Shown in pieces: positions 51,843-62,760 of a stretch of 64,000 bases of DNA (position 1 is the first letter of the stretch; every line of letters starts with the position of its first letter). Origin of the DNA: Astyanax mexicanus. Lineage: Eukaryota; Chordata; Actinopteri; Characiformes; Acestrorhamphidae. A model generated the notes under the pieces. That model searched no databases and was not told the origin of the DNA. It worked only from the letters and a program-made list of their open reading frames with translations. The position numbers were made by a program, and so were the translations under genes. The DNA lies in NCBI RefSeq assembly GCF_023375975.1, contig NC_064409.1, positions 40,671,501 to 40,735,500 on the forward strand, written 5' to 3'.

Positions 51843-52930
51843 GGCTCAAAATTTTTTTGGCTCAAAATTTTTTCAAACTTTTTTTTGGCTCAAAATTTTT
51901 TTGGTCCCAGATTTTTCGAACTTTTTTTTTGCTCAAAATTTTTTCGAAGTTTTTTTTGGGTTCAATATTTTTCGAACTTTTTTTTTCGTCAGAATTTTGT
52001 TGGTGCCAAAATTTTTCGAACTTTTTTTTTGCTCAAAATTTTTTTGGTCCCAAAATTTTTCGAAGTTTTTTTTGGCTCAAAAGTTTTTTTGGTCCCAAAA
52101 TTTTTCGAACTTTTTTTTTGGTCAAATTTTTTTCGAAGTTTTTTTGGGTCAAAATTTTTTTGGTCCCAAAATTTTTCGAACTTTTTTTTGGCTCAAAATT
52201 TTTTTGGGTCAAAATTTTTTCGAAGTTTTTTTGGGGTTCAATATTTTTCTAACTTTTTTTGGGTCAAAATTTTTTTGGTCCCAAAATTTTTCAAACTTTT
52301 TTTTGGGTCAAAATTTTTTCGAAGTTTTTTTTTGGTCAAAATTTTTCAAACTTTTTTTTGGGTCAAAATTTTTTCGAAGTTTTTTTGGCTCAAAATTTTT
52401 TTGGCTCAAAATTTTTTCAAACTTTTTTTTGGCTCAAAATTTTTTTGGTCCCAGATTTTTCGAACTTTTTTTTTGCTCAAAATTTTTTCGAAGTTTTTTT
52501 TGGGTTCAATATTTTTCGAACTTTTTTTTTCGTCAGAATTTTGTTGGTGCCAAAATTTTTCGAACTTTTTTTTTGCTCAAAATTTTTTTGGTCCCAAAAT
52601 TTTTCGAAGTTTTTTTTGGCTCAAAAGTTTTTTTGGTCCCAAAATTTTTCGAACTTTTTTTTTGGTCAAATTTTTTTCGAAGTTTTTTTGGGTCAAAATT
52701 TTTTTGGTCCCAAAATTTTTCGAACTTTTTTTTGGCTCAAAATTTTTTTGGGTCAAAATTTTTTCGAAGTTTTTTTGGGGTTCAATATTTTTCTAACTTT
52801 TTTTGGGTCAAAATTTTTTTGGTCCCAAAATTTTTCAAACTTTTTTTTGGGTCAAAATTTTTTCGAAGTTTTTTTTGGGTCAAAATTTTTTTGGTCCCAA
52901 AATTTTTCGAACTTTTTTTTGGCTGAAAAT
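51843..52930 (+). repeat. 544 bp tandem duplication in satellite 2
   Basis: Two cycles start with GGCTCAAAATTTTTTTGG then CTCAAAATTTTTTCAAAC at 51,843 and 52,387. They share the otherwise rare GGTCCCAGATTTTTCG, CGTCAGAATTTTGTTGG and TTGGTGCCAAAA. Homology covers about 490 bp of the 544 bp period before the copies diverge. A relative of the same module series recurs near 54,856 (CCCAGATTTTTCG, then GGTGCCAAAA). Confidence 0.82.
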
Positions 52931-55692
52931 TTTTTCGAACTTTTTTTTGCGTCAAAATTTTTTTGGTCCCAAAATTTTTCCAACTTTTTTTTTGGTCAAA
53001 ATTTTTTCGAAGTTTTTTTGGGTTCAATATTTTTCGAACTTTTTTTTTGTCAAAATTTTTTCGATCTTTTTTTTGGCTCAAAATTTTTTTTGGTCCCAAA
53101 ATTTTTCTAACTTTTTTTTGGCTCAAAATTTTTTTGGCTAAAAATTTTTTCGAACTTTTTTTTGGCTCAAAATTTTTTTGGTCCCAAAATTTTTCGAACT
53201 TTTTTTTGCTCAAAATTTTTTCGAAGTTTTTTTTGGGTTCAATATTTTTCGAACTTTTTTTTTCGTCAAAATTTTTTTGGTCCCATAATTTTTCAAACTT
53301 TTTTTTGGCTCAAAATTTTTTTGGTCCCAAAATTTTTCGAAGTTTTTTTTGGCTCAAAAGTTTTTTTGGTCCCAAAATTTTTCGAACTTTTTTTTGGGTC
53401 AGTTTTTTTTCAAATTTTTTTTTGGGTCAAAATTTTTTTGGTCCCAAAATTTTTCAAACTTTTTTTTGGCTCAAAATTTTTTTGAGTCAAAATTTTTTCG
53501 AAGTTTTTTTGGGGTTCAATATTTTTCGATCTTTTTTTGGGTCAAAATTTTTTTGGTCCCAAAACTTTTTTGAACTTTTTTTTGGGTCAAAATTTTTTTG
53601 GGTTCAGTATTTTTTGAACTTTTTTTTGGGTCAAAATTTTTTTGGTCCCAAAATTTTTCGAACTTTTTTTTGGCTGAAAATTTTTTCTAACTTTTTTTTG
53701 GGTCAAAATTTTTTTGGTCCCAAAATTTTTCCAACTTTTTTTTTGGTCAAAATTTTTCAAACTTTTTTTTGGGTCAAAATTTTTTCGAAGTTTTTTTGGG
53801 TTCAATATTTTTCGAACTTTTTTTTTGTCAAAATTTTTTCGATCTTTTTTTTGGCTCAAAATTTTTTTGGTCCCAAAATTTTTTCAAACTTTTTTTTGTC
53901 TCAAAATTTTTTTGGTCCCAGATTTTTCGAACTTTTTTTTTGCTCAAAATTTTTTCGAAATTTTTTTTAGGTTCAATATTTTTCGAACTTTTTTTTTCGT
54001 CAAAATTTTGTTGGTCCCAAAATTTTTCGAACTTTTTTTTGGCTCAAAATTTTTTTGGTCCCAAAATTTTTCGAAGTTTTTTTTGGCTCAAAAGTTTTTT
54101 TGGTCCCAAAATTTTTCGAACTTTTTTTTGGGTCAAATTTTTTTCGAAGTTTTTTTGGGTCAAAATTTTTTTGGTCCCAAAATTTTTCGAACTTTTCTTT
54201 GGTTCAAAATTTTTTTGGGTCAAAATTTTTTCGAAGTTTTTTTGGGGTTCAATATTTTTCTAACTTTCTTTGGGTCAAATTTTTTTTGGTCCCAAAATTT
54301 TTCAAACTTTTTTTTGGCTGAAAATTTTTTCTAACTTTTTTTTGGGTCAAAATTTTTTTGGTCCCAAAATTTTTCCAAATTTTTTTTTGGTCAAAATTTT
54401 TTTGGTCCCAAAATTTTTCAAACTTTTTTTTGGGTCAAAATTTTTTCGAAGTTTTTTTGGGTTCAATATTTTTCGAACTTTTTTTTGGCTCAAAATTTTT
54501 TCGATCTTTTTTTTGGCTCAAAATTTTTTTTGGTCCCAAAATTTTTCTAACTTTTTTTTGGCTCAAAATTTTTTCGAAGTTTTTTTTGGGTCAAAATTTT
54601 TTTGGTCACAAAATTTTTCGAAATTTTTTTTGGCTGAAAATTTTTTCGAACTTTTTTTTGGGTCAAAATTGTTTTGGTCCCAAAATTTTTCCAACTTTTT
54701 TTTTGGTCAAAATTTTTCAAACTTTTTTTTGGGTCAAAATTTTTTCGAAGTTTTTTTGGGTTCAATATTTTTTTAACTTTTTTTTGTCAAAATTTTTTCT
54801 AACTTTTTTTTGGCTCAAAATTTTTTTGGCTCAAAATTTTTTCAAACTTTTTTTTGGCTCAAAATTTTTTTGGTCCCAGATTTTTCGAACTTTTTTTTTG
54901 CTCAAAATTTTTTCGAAGTTTTTTTTGGGTTCAATATTTTTCGAACTTTTTTTTTCGTCAAAATTTTGTTGGTGCCAAAATTTTTCGAACTTTTTTTTGG
55001 CTCAAAATTTTTTTGGTCCCAAAATTTTTCGAAGTTTTTTTTGGTTCAAAAGTTTTTTTGGTCCCAAAATTTTTCGAACTTTTTTTTGGGTCAAATTTTT
55101 TCCGAAGTTTTTTTGGGTCAAAACTTTTTTAGTCCCAAAATTTTTCGAACTTTTTTTTGGCTCAAAATTTTTTTGGGTCAAAATTTTTTCGAAGTTTTTT
55201 TGGGGTTCAATATTTTTCTAACTTTTTTCGGGTCAAAATTTTTTTGGTCCCAAAATTTTTCAAACTTTTTTTTGGGTCAAAATTTTTTCGAAGTTTTTTT
55301 TTGGGTCAAAATTTTTTTGGTCCCAAAATTTTTCAAACTTTTTTTTGGCTGAAAATTTTTTCGAACTTTTTTTTGGGTCAAAATTTTTTTGGTCCCAAAA
55401 TTTTTCCAACTTTTTTTTTGGTCAAAATTTTTTTGGTCCCAAAATTTTTCCAACTTTTTTTTTGGTCAAAATTTTTTCGAAGTTTTTTTGGGTTCAATAT
55501 TTTTCGAACTTTTTTTTTGTCAAAATTTTTTCGATCTTTTTTTTGGCTCAAAATTTTTTTTGGTCCCAAAATTTTTCTAACTTTTTTTTGGCTCAAAATT
55601 TTTTTGGCTAAAAAATTTTTCGAACTTTTTTTTGGCTCAAAATTTTTTTGGTCCCAAAATTTTTCGAACTTTTTTTTTGCTCAAAATTTTTT

Positions 55693-56838
55693 CGAAGTTT
55701 TTTTGGGGTTCAATATTTTTCGATCTTTTTTTGGGTCAAAATTTTTTTGGTCCCAAAACTTTTTTGAACTTTTTTTTGGGTCAAAATTTTTTTGGGTTCA
55801 GTATTTTTTGAACTTTTTTTTGGGTCAAAATTTTTTTGGTCCCAAAATTTTTCAAACTTTTTTTTGGGTCAAAATTTTTTCGAAGTTTTTTTTGGGTCAA
55901 AATTTTTTTGGTCCCAAAATTTTTCGAACTTTTTTTTGGCTGAAAATTTTTTCTAACTTTTTTTTGGGTCAAAATTTTTTTGGTCCCAAAATTTTTCCAA
56001 CTTTTTTTTTGGTCAAAATTTTTCAAACTTTTTTTTGGGTCAAAATTTTTTCGAAGTTTTTTTGGGTTCAATATTTTTCGAACTTTTTTTTTGTCAAAAT
56101 TTTTTCGATCTTTTTTTTGGCTCAAAATTTTTTTGGTCCCAAAATTTTTCTAACTTTTTTTTGGCTCAAAATTTTTTTGGCTCAAATTTTTTTCGAACTT
56201 TTTTTTGGCTCAAAATTTTTTTGGTCCCAAAATTTTTCGAACTTTTTTTTTGCTCAAAATTTTTTCGAAGTTTTTTTGGGGTTCAATATTTTTCGATCTT
56301 TTTTTGGGTCAAAATTTTTTTGGTCCCAAAACTTTTTTGAACTTTTTTTTGGGTCAAAATTTTTTTGGATTCAGTATTTTTTGAACTTTTTTTTGGGTCA
56401 AAATTTTTTTGGTCCCAAAATTTTTCAAACTTTTTTTGGGTCAAAATTTTTTCGAAGTTTTTTTTGGGTCAAAATTTTTTTGGTCCCAAAATTTTTCGAA
56501 CTTTTTTTTGGCTGAAAATTTTTTCTAACTTTTTTTTGGGTCAAAATTTTTTTGGTCCCAAAATTTTTCCAACTTTTTTTTTGGTCAAAATTTTTCAAAC
56601 TTTTTTTTGGGTCAAAATTTTTTCGAAGTTTTTTTGGGTTCAATATTTTTCGAACTTTTTTTTTGTCAAAATTTTTTCGATCTTTTTTTTGGCTCAAAAT
56701 TTTTTTGGTCCCAAAATTTTTCTAACTTTTTTTTGGCTCAAAATTTTTTTGGCTCAAAATTTTTTCGAACTTTTTTTTGGCTCAAAATTTTTTTGGTCCC
56801 AAAATTTTTCGAACTTTTTTTTTGCTCAAAATTTTTTC
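55693..56838 (+). repeat. 572 bp tandem duplication in satellite 2
   Basis: From CGAAGTTTTTTTGGGGTTC at 55,693 and 56,266 the same series of modules follows: CGATCTTTTTTTGGG, AAAACTTTTTTGAAC, TTCAGTATTTTTTG (GATTCAGT in the second), GGCTGAAAATTTTTTC, AAATTTTTCCAAC, TTTTTTTGTCAAAA and CGATCTTTTTTTTGGC. Copies stay in register for 572-573 bp. They diverge at about 56,838, where CGAAC TTTTTTTTT CGTC replaces CGAAG. A related, less similar series lies at about 53,500-53,860. Confidence 0.82.
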
Positions 56839-59800
56839 GAACTTTTTTTTTCGTCAAAATTTTGTTGGTCCCAAAATTTTTCGAACTTTTTTTTGGCTCA
56901 AAATTTTTTTGGTCCCAAAATTTTTCGAAGTTTTTTTTGGGTCAAATTTTTTTCGAAGTTTTTTTGGGTCAAAATTTTTTTGGTCCCAAAATTTTTCAAA
57001 CTTTTTTTTGGGTCAAAATTTTTTCGAAGTTTTTTTGGGATTCAATATTTTTCTAACTTTTTTTGGGTCAAAATTTTTTTGGTCCCAAAACTTTTTTGAA
57101 CTTTTTTTTGGGTCAAAATTTTTTTGGGTTCAGTATTTTTCGAACTTTTTTTTGGGTCAAAATTTTTTTGGTCCCAAAATTTTTCGAACTTTTTTTTGGC
57201 TGAAAATTTTTTCGAACTTTTTTTTGAGTCAAAATTTTTTTGGTCCCAAAATTTTTCCAACTTTTTTTTTGGTCAAAATTTTTTTGGTCCCAAAATTTTT
57301 CAAACTTTTTTTTAGGTCAAAATTTTTTCGAAGTTTTTTTGGGTTCAATATTTTTCGAACTTTTTTTTTCGTCAAAATTTTTTTGGTCCCAAAATTTTTC
57401 GAACTTTTTTTTGGGTCAAATTTTTTTCGAAGTTTTTTTGGGTCAAAAGTTTTTTGGTCCCAAAATTTTTCAAACTTTTTTTTGGCTCAAAATTTTTTTG
57501 GGTCAAAATTTTTTCGAAGTTTTTTTGGGGTTCAATATTTTTCGAAGTTTTTTTGGGTCAAAATTTTTTTGGTCCCAAAACTATTTTGAACTTTTTTTTG
57601 GGTCAAAATTTTTTTGGGTTCAGTATTTTTCGCACTTTTTTTTGGCTGAAAATTTTTTCGAACTTTTTTTTGGGTCAAAATTTTTTTGGTCCCAAAATTT
57701 TTCCAACTTTTTTTTGGCTCAAAATTTTTTTGGTCCCAAAATTTTTCGAACTTTTTTTTTGCTCAAAATTTTTTCGAAGTTTTTTTTGGGTTCAATATTT
57801 TTCGAACTTTTTTTTTCGTCAAAATTTTTTTGGTCCCATAATTTTTCGAACTTTTTTTTGGCTCAAAATTTTTTTGGTCCCAAAATTTTTCGAAGTTTTT
57901 TTTGGCTCAAAAGTTTTTTTGGTCCCAAAATTTTTCGAACTTTTTTTTGGGTCAAATTTTTTTCGAATTTTTTTTGGGTCAAAATTTTTTTGGTCCCAAA
58001 ATTTTTCAAACTTTTTTTTGGCTCAAAATTTTTTTGGGTCAAAATTTTTTCGAAGTTTTTTTGGGGTTCAATATTTTTCGATCTTTTTTTGGGTCAAAAT
58101 TTTTTTGGTCCCAAAACTTTTTTGAACTTTTTTTTGGGTCAAAATTTTTTTGGGTTCAGTATTTTTTGAACTTTTTTTGTGTCAAAATTTTTTTGGTCCC
58201 AAAATTTTTCAAACTTTTTTTTTGGGTCAAATTTTTTCGAAGTTTTTTTTGGGTCAAAATTTTTTTGGTCCCAAAATTTTTCGCACTTTTTTTTGGCTGA
58301 AAATTTTTTCGAACTTTTTTTTGGGTCAAAATTTTTTTGGTCCCAAAATTTTTCCATCTTTTTTTTTGGTCAAAATTTTTCAAACTTTTTTTTGGGTCAA
58401 AATTTTTTCGAAGTTTTTTTGGGTTCAATATTTTTCGAACTTTTTTTTGTCAAAATTTTTTCGATCTTTTTTTTGGCTCAAAATTTTTTTGGTCCCAAAA
58501 TTTTTCTAACTTTTTTTTGGCTCAAAATTTTTTTGGCTCAAAATTTTTTCGAACTTTTTTTTGGCTCAAAATTTTTTTGGTCCCAAAATTTTTCGAACTT
58601 TTTTTTTGCTCAAAATTTTTTCGAAGTTTTTTTTGGGTTCAATATTTTTCGAATTTTTTTTTTCGTCAAAATTTTGTTGGTCCCAAAATTTTTCGAACTT
58701 TTTTTTGGCTCAAAATTTTTTTGGTCCCAAAATTTTTCGAAGTTTTTTTTGGCTCAAAAGTTTTTTTGGTCCCAAAATTTTTCGAACTTTTTTTTGGGTC
58801 AAATTTTTTTCGAAGTTTTTTTGGGTCAAAATTTTTTTGGTCCCAAAATTTTTCAAACTTTTTTTTGGCTCAAAATTTTTTTGGGTCAAAATTTTTTCGA
58901 AGTTTTTTTGGGGTTCAATATTTTTCTAACTTTTTTTGGGTCAAAATTTTTTTGGTCCCAAAACTTTTTTGAACTTTTTTTTGGGTCAAAATTTTTTTGG
59001 GTTCAGTATTTTTCGAACTTTTTTTTGGGTCAAATTTTTTTTGGTCCCAAAATTTTTCGAACTTTTTTTTGGCTGAAAATTTTTTCGAACTTTTTTTTGG
59101 GTCAAAATTTTTTTGGTCCCAAAATTTTTCCAACTTTTTTTTTGGTCAAAATTTTTTTGGTCCCCAAATTTTTCAAACTTTTTTTTGGGTCAAAATTTTT
59201 TCGAAGTTTTTTTGGGTTCAATATTTTTCGAACTTTTTTTTTCGTCAAAATTTTTTTGGTCCCAAAATTTTTCGAACTTTTTTTTGGCTCAAAAGTTTTT
59301 TTGGTCCCAAAATTTTTCGAACTTTTTTTTGAGTCAAATTTTTTTCGAAGTTTTTTTGGGTCAAAATTTTTTTGGTCCCAAAATTTTTCAAACTTTTTTT
59401 TGGCTCAAAATTTTTTTGGGTCAAAATTTTTTCGAAGTTTTTTTGGGGTTCAATATTTTTCGATCTTTTTTTGGGTCAAAATTTTTTTGGTCCCAAAACT
59501 TTTTTGAACTTTTTTTTGGGTCAAAATTTTTTTGGGTTCAGTATTTTTTGAACTTTTTTTTGGGTCAAAATTTTTTTGGTCCCAAAATTTTTCAAACTTT
59601 TTTTTGGGTCAAAATTTTTTCGAAGTTTTTTTTGGGTCGAAATTTTTTTGGTCCCAAAATTTTTCGAACTTTTTTTTGGCTGAAAATTTTTTCGAACTTT
59701 TTTTTGGGTCAAAATTTTTTTGGTCCCAAAATTTTTCCAACTTTTTTTTTGGTCAAAATTTTTTTGGTCCCAAAATTTTTCAAACTTTTTTTTGGGTCAA

Positions 59801-60287
59801 AATTTTTTCGAAGTTTTTTTGGGTTCAATATTTTTCGAACTTTTTTTTTGTCAAAATTTTTTCGATCTTTTTTTTGGCTCAAAATTTTTTTGGTCCCAAA
59901 ATTTTTCTAACTTTTTTTTGGCTCAAAATTTTTTTGGTCCCAAAATTTTTCAAACTTTTTTTTTGGGTCAAAATTTTTTTGCTCACAAAATTTTTCAAAC
60001 TTTTTTTTGGATCAAAATTTTTTCGAACTTTTTTTGGCACAAAATTTTTTTGGTCCCAAAATTTTTTTGAACTTTTTTTTTGCTCAAAATTTTTTCGAAG
60101 TTTTTTTTTGGGTTCAATATTTTTCGAACTTTTTTTTTCGTCAAAATTTTTTTGGTCCCATAATTTTTCGAACTTTTTTTTGGCTCAAAATTTTTTTGGT
60201 CCCAAAATTTTTCCAACTTTTTTTTTGGTCAAAATTTTTTTGGTCCCAAAATTTTTCGAACTTTTTTTTGGCTGAAAATTTTTTCGA

Positions 60288-62760
60288 AGTTTTTTTGGGT
60301 CAAAATTTTTTTGGTCCCAAAATTTTTCAAACTTTTTTTTGGCTCAAAATTTTTTTGGGTCAAAATTTTTTCGAAGTTTTTTTGGGGTTCAATATTTTTC
60401 GATCTTTTTTTGGCTCAAAATTTTTTTGGTCTCAAAATTTTTCTAACTTTTTTTTGGCTCAAAATTTTTTTGGCTCAACATTTTTTCGAACTTTTTTTTG
60501 GGTCAAAATTTTTTTGTCACAAAATTTTTCGAACTTTTTTTTGGGTCAAAATTTTTCGAACTTTTTTTTGGGTCAAAATTTTTTTGGTCCCATAATTTTT
60601 CAAACTTTTTTTTGGATCAAAATTTTTCAAACTTTTTTTTGCCTCAAAATTTTTTTGGATCAAAATTTTTTCGAACTTTTTTTTCGGTCAAAATTTTTTT
60701 GGTCCCAAAAATTTTCGAACTTTTATTTGGCTCAAAATTTTTTTGGTCCCAAAATTTATTGAACTTTTTTTTGGCTCAAAATTTTTTTGGTCCCAAAATT
60801 TTTCGAACTTTTTTTTGGCTCAAAATTTTTTTGGTCCCAAAATTTTTCAAACTTTTTTTTTGGGTCAAAATTTTTTTGCTCACAAAATTTTTCAAACTTT
60901 TTTTTAGGTCAAAATTTTTTCGAAGTTTTTTTTGGGTCAAAATTTTTTTGGTCCCAAAATTTTTCGAACTTTTTTTTGGCTCAAAATTTTTTTGGTCCCA
61001 AAATTTTTCAAACTTTTTTTTTGGGTCAAAATTTTTTTGCTCACAAAATTTTTCAAACTTTTTTTTTGCTCAAAATTTTTTCGAAGTTTTTTGTGGGTTC
61101 AATATTTTTCGAACTTTTTTTTGGGTCAAAATTTTTTTGGTCCCAAAATTTTTCAAACTTTTTTTTGGGTCAAAATTTTTTCGAAGTTTTTTTTGGGTCA
61201 AAATTTTTTTGGATCAAAATTTTTTCGAACTTTTTTTTGGCTGAAAATTTTTTCGAACTTTTTTTTGGGTCAAAATTTTTTTGGATCAAAATTTTTTCGA
61301 ACTTTTTTTTGGTCCCAAAATTTTTAAAACTTTTTTTTGCTTCAAAATTTTTTTGGATCAAAATTTTTTCAAACTTTTTTTTGGGTCAAAATTTTTTTGA
61401 TCCCAAAAATTTTCGAACTTTTATTTGGCTCAAAATTTTTTTAGTCCCAAAATGTTTTGAACTTTTTTTTGGCTCAAAATTTTTTTGGGTTCAGTATTTT
61501 TCGAACTTTTTTTGGGTCAAAATTTTTTTGGTCCCAAAACTTTTTTGAACTTTTTTTTGGGTCAAAATTTTTTTGGGTTCAGTATTTTTCGAACTTTTTT
61601 TTGGCTCAAAATTTTTCGAACTTTTTTTTGGCTCAAAATTTTTTTGGTCCCAAAATTTTTCGAACTTTTTTTTTGGCTCAAAATGTTTTTGGGTCAAAAT
61701 TTTTTTGGGTTCAGTTTTTTTCGAACTTTTTTTTGGGTCAAAATTTTTTTGGTCCCAAAATTTTTCAAACTTTTTTTTGGGTCAAAATTTTTTCGAAGTT
61801 TTTTTTGGGTCAAAATTTTTTTGGTCCCAAAATTTTTCGAACTTTTTTTTGGCTGAAAATTTTTTCGAACTTTTTTTTGGGTCAAAATTTTTTTGGTCCC
61901 AAAATTTTTCCAACTTTTTTTTTGGTCAAAATTTTTTTGGTCCCAAAATTTTTCAAACTTTTTTTTGGCTCAAAATTTTTTTGGGTCAAAATTTTTTCGA
62001 AGTTTTTTTGGGGTTCAATATTTTTCGATCTTTTTTTGGCTCAAAATTTTTTTAGTCCCAAAATTTTTCTAACTTTTTTTTGGCTCAAAATTTTTTTGGC
62101 TCAACATTTTTTCGAACTTTTTTTTGGGTCAAAATTTTTTTGTCACAAAATTTTTCGAACTTTTTTTTGGGTCAAAATTTTTCGAAGTTTTTTTTGGGTC
62201 AAAATTTTTTTGGTCCCATAATTTTTCAAACTTTTTTTTGGATCAAAATTTTTTCGAATTTTTTTTGGTCCCAAAATTTTTCAAACTTTTTTTTGCCTCA
62301 AAATTTTTTTGGTCCCAAAATTTTTCCAACTTTTTTTTTGGTCAAAATTTTTTTGGTCCCAAAATTTTTCGAACTTTTTTTTGGGTCAAAATTTTTTCGA
62401 AGTTTTTTTGGGTCAAAATTTTTTTGGTCCCAAAATTTTTCAAACTTTTTTTTGGCTCAAAATTTTTTTGGGTCAAAATTTTTTCGAAGTTTTTTTGGGG
62501 TTCAATATTTTTCGATCTTTTTTTGGCTCAAAATTTTTTTGGTCCCAAAATTTTTCTAACTTTTTTTTGGCTCAAAATTTTTTTGGCTCAACATTTTTTC
62601 GAACTTTTTTTTGGGTCAAAATTTTTTTGTCACAAAATTTTTCGAACTTTTTTTTGGGTCAAAATTTTTCGAACTTTTTTTTGGGTCAAAATTTTTTTAG
62701 TCCCATAATTTTTCAAACTTTTTTTTGGATCAAAATTTTTTCAAACTTTTTTTTGGTCCC
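60288..62760 (+). repeat. Three-fold dispersed repeat of about 0.5 kb (offsets 1,626 and 487 bp)
   Basis: A module series containing CTCAACATTTTTTCG, TTTTTTTGTCACAAAA, GGTCCCATAATTTTTC and GGATCAAAATTTTT occurs with GTCACAAAA at 60,516, 62,142 and 62,629. Each copy is preceded by GGGGTTCAATATTTTTCG, CGATC and GGCTCAAAA modules. The middle and last copies are 487 bp apart. Copy-specific changes (GGTCTCAAAA near 60,430, AGTCCCAAAA near 62,054) show that they are distinct. Confidence 0.75.
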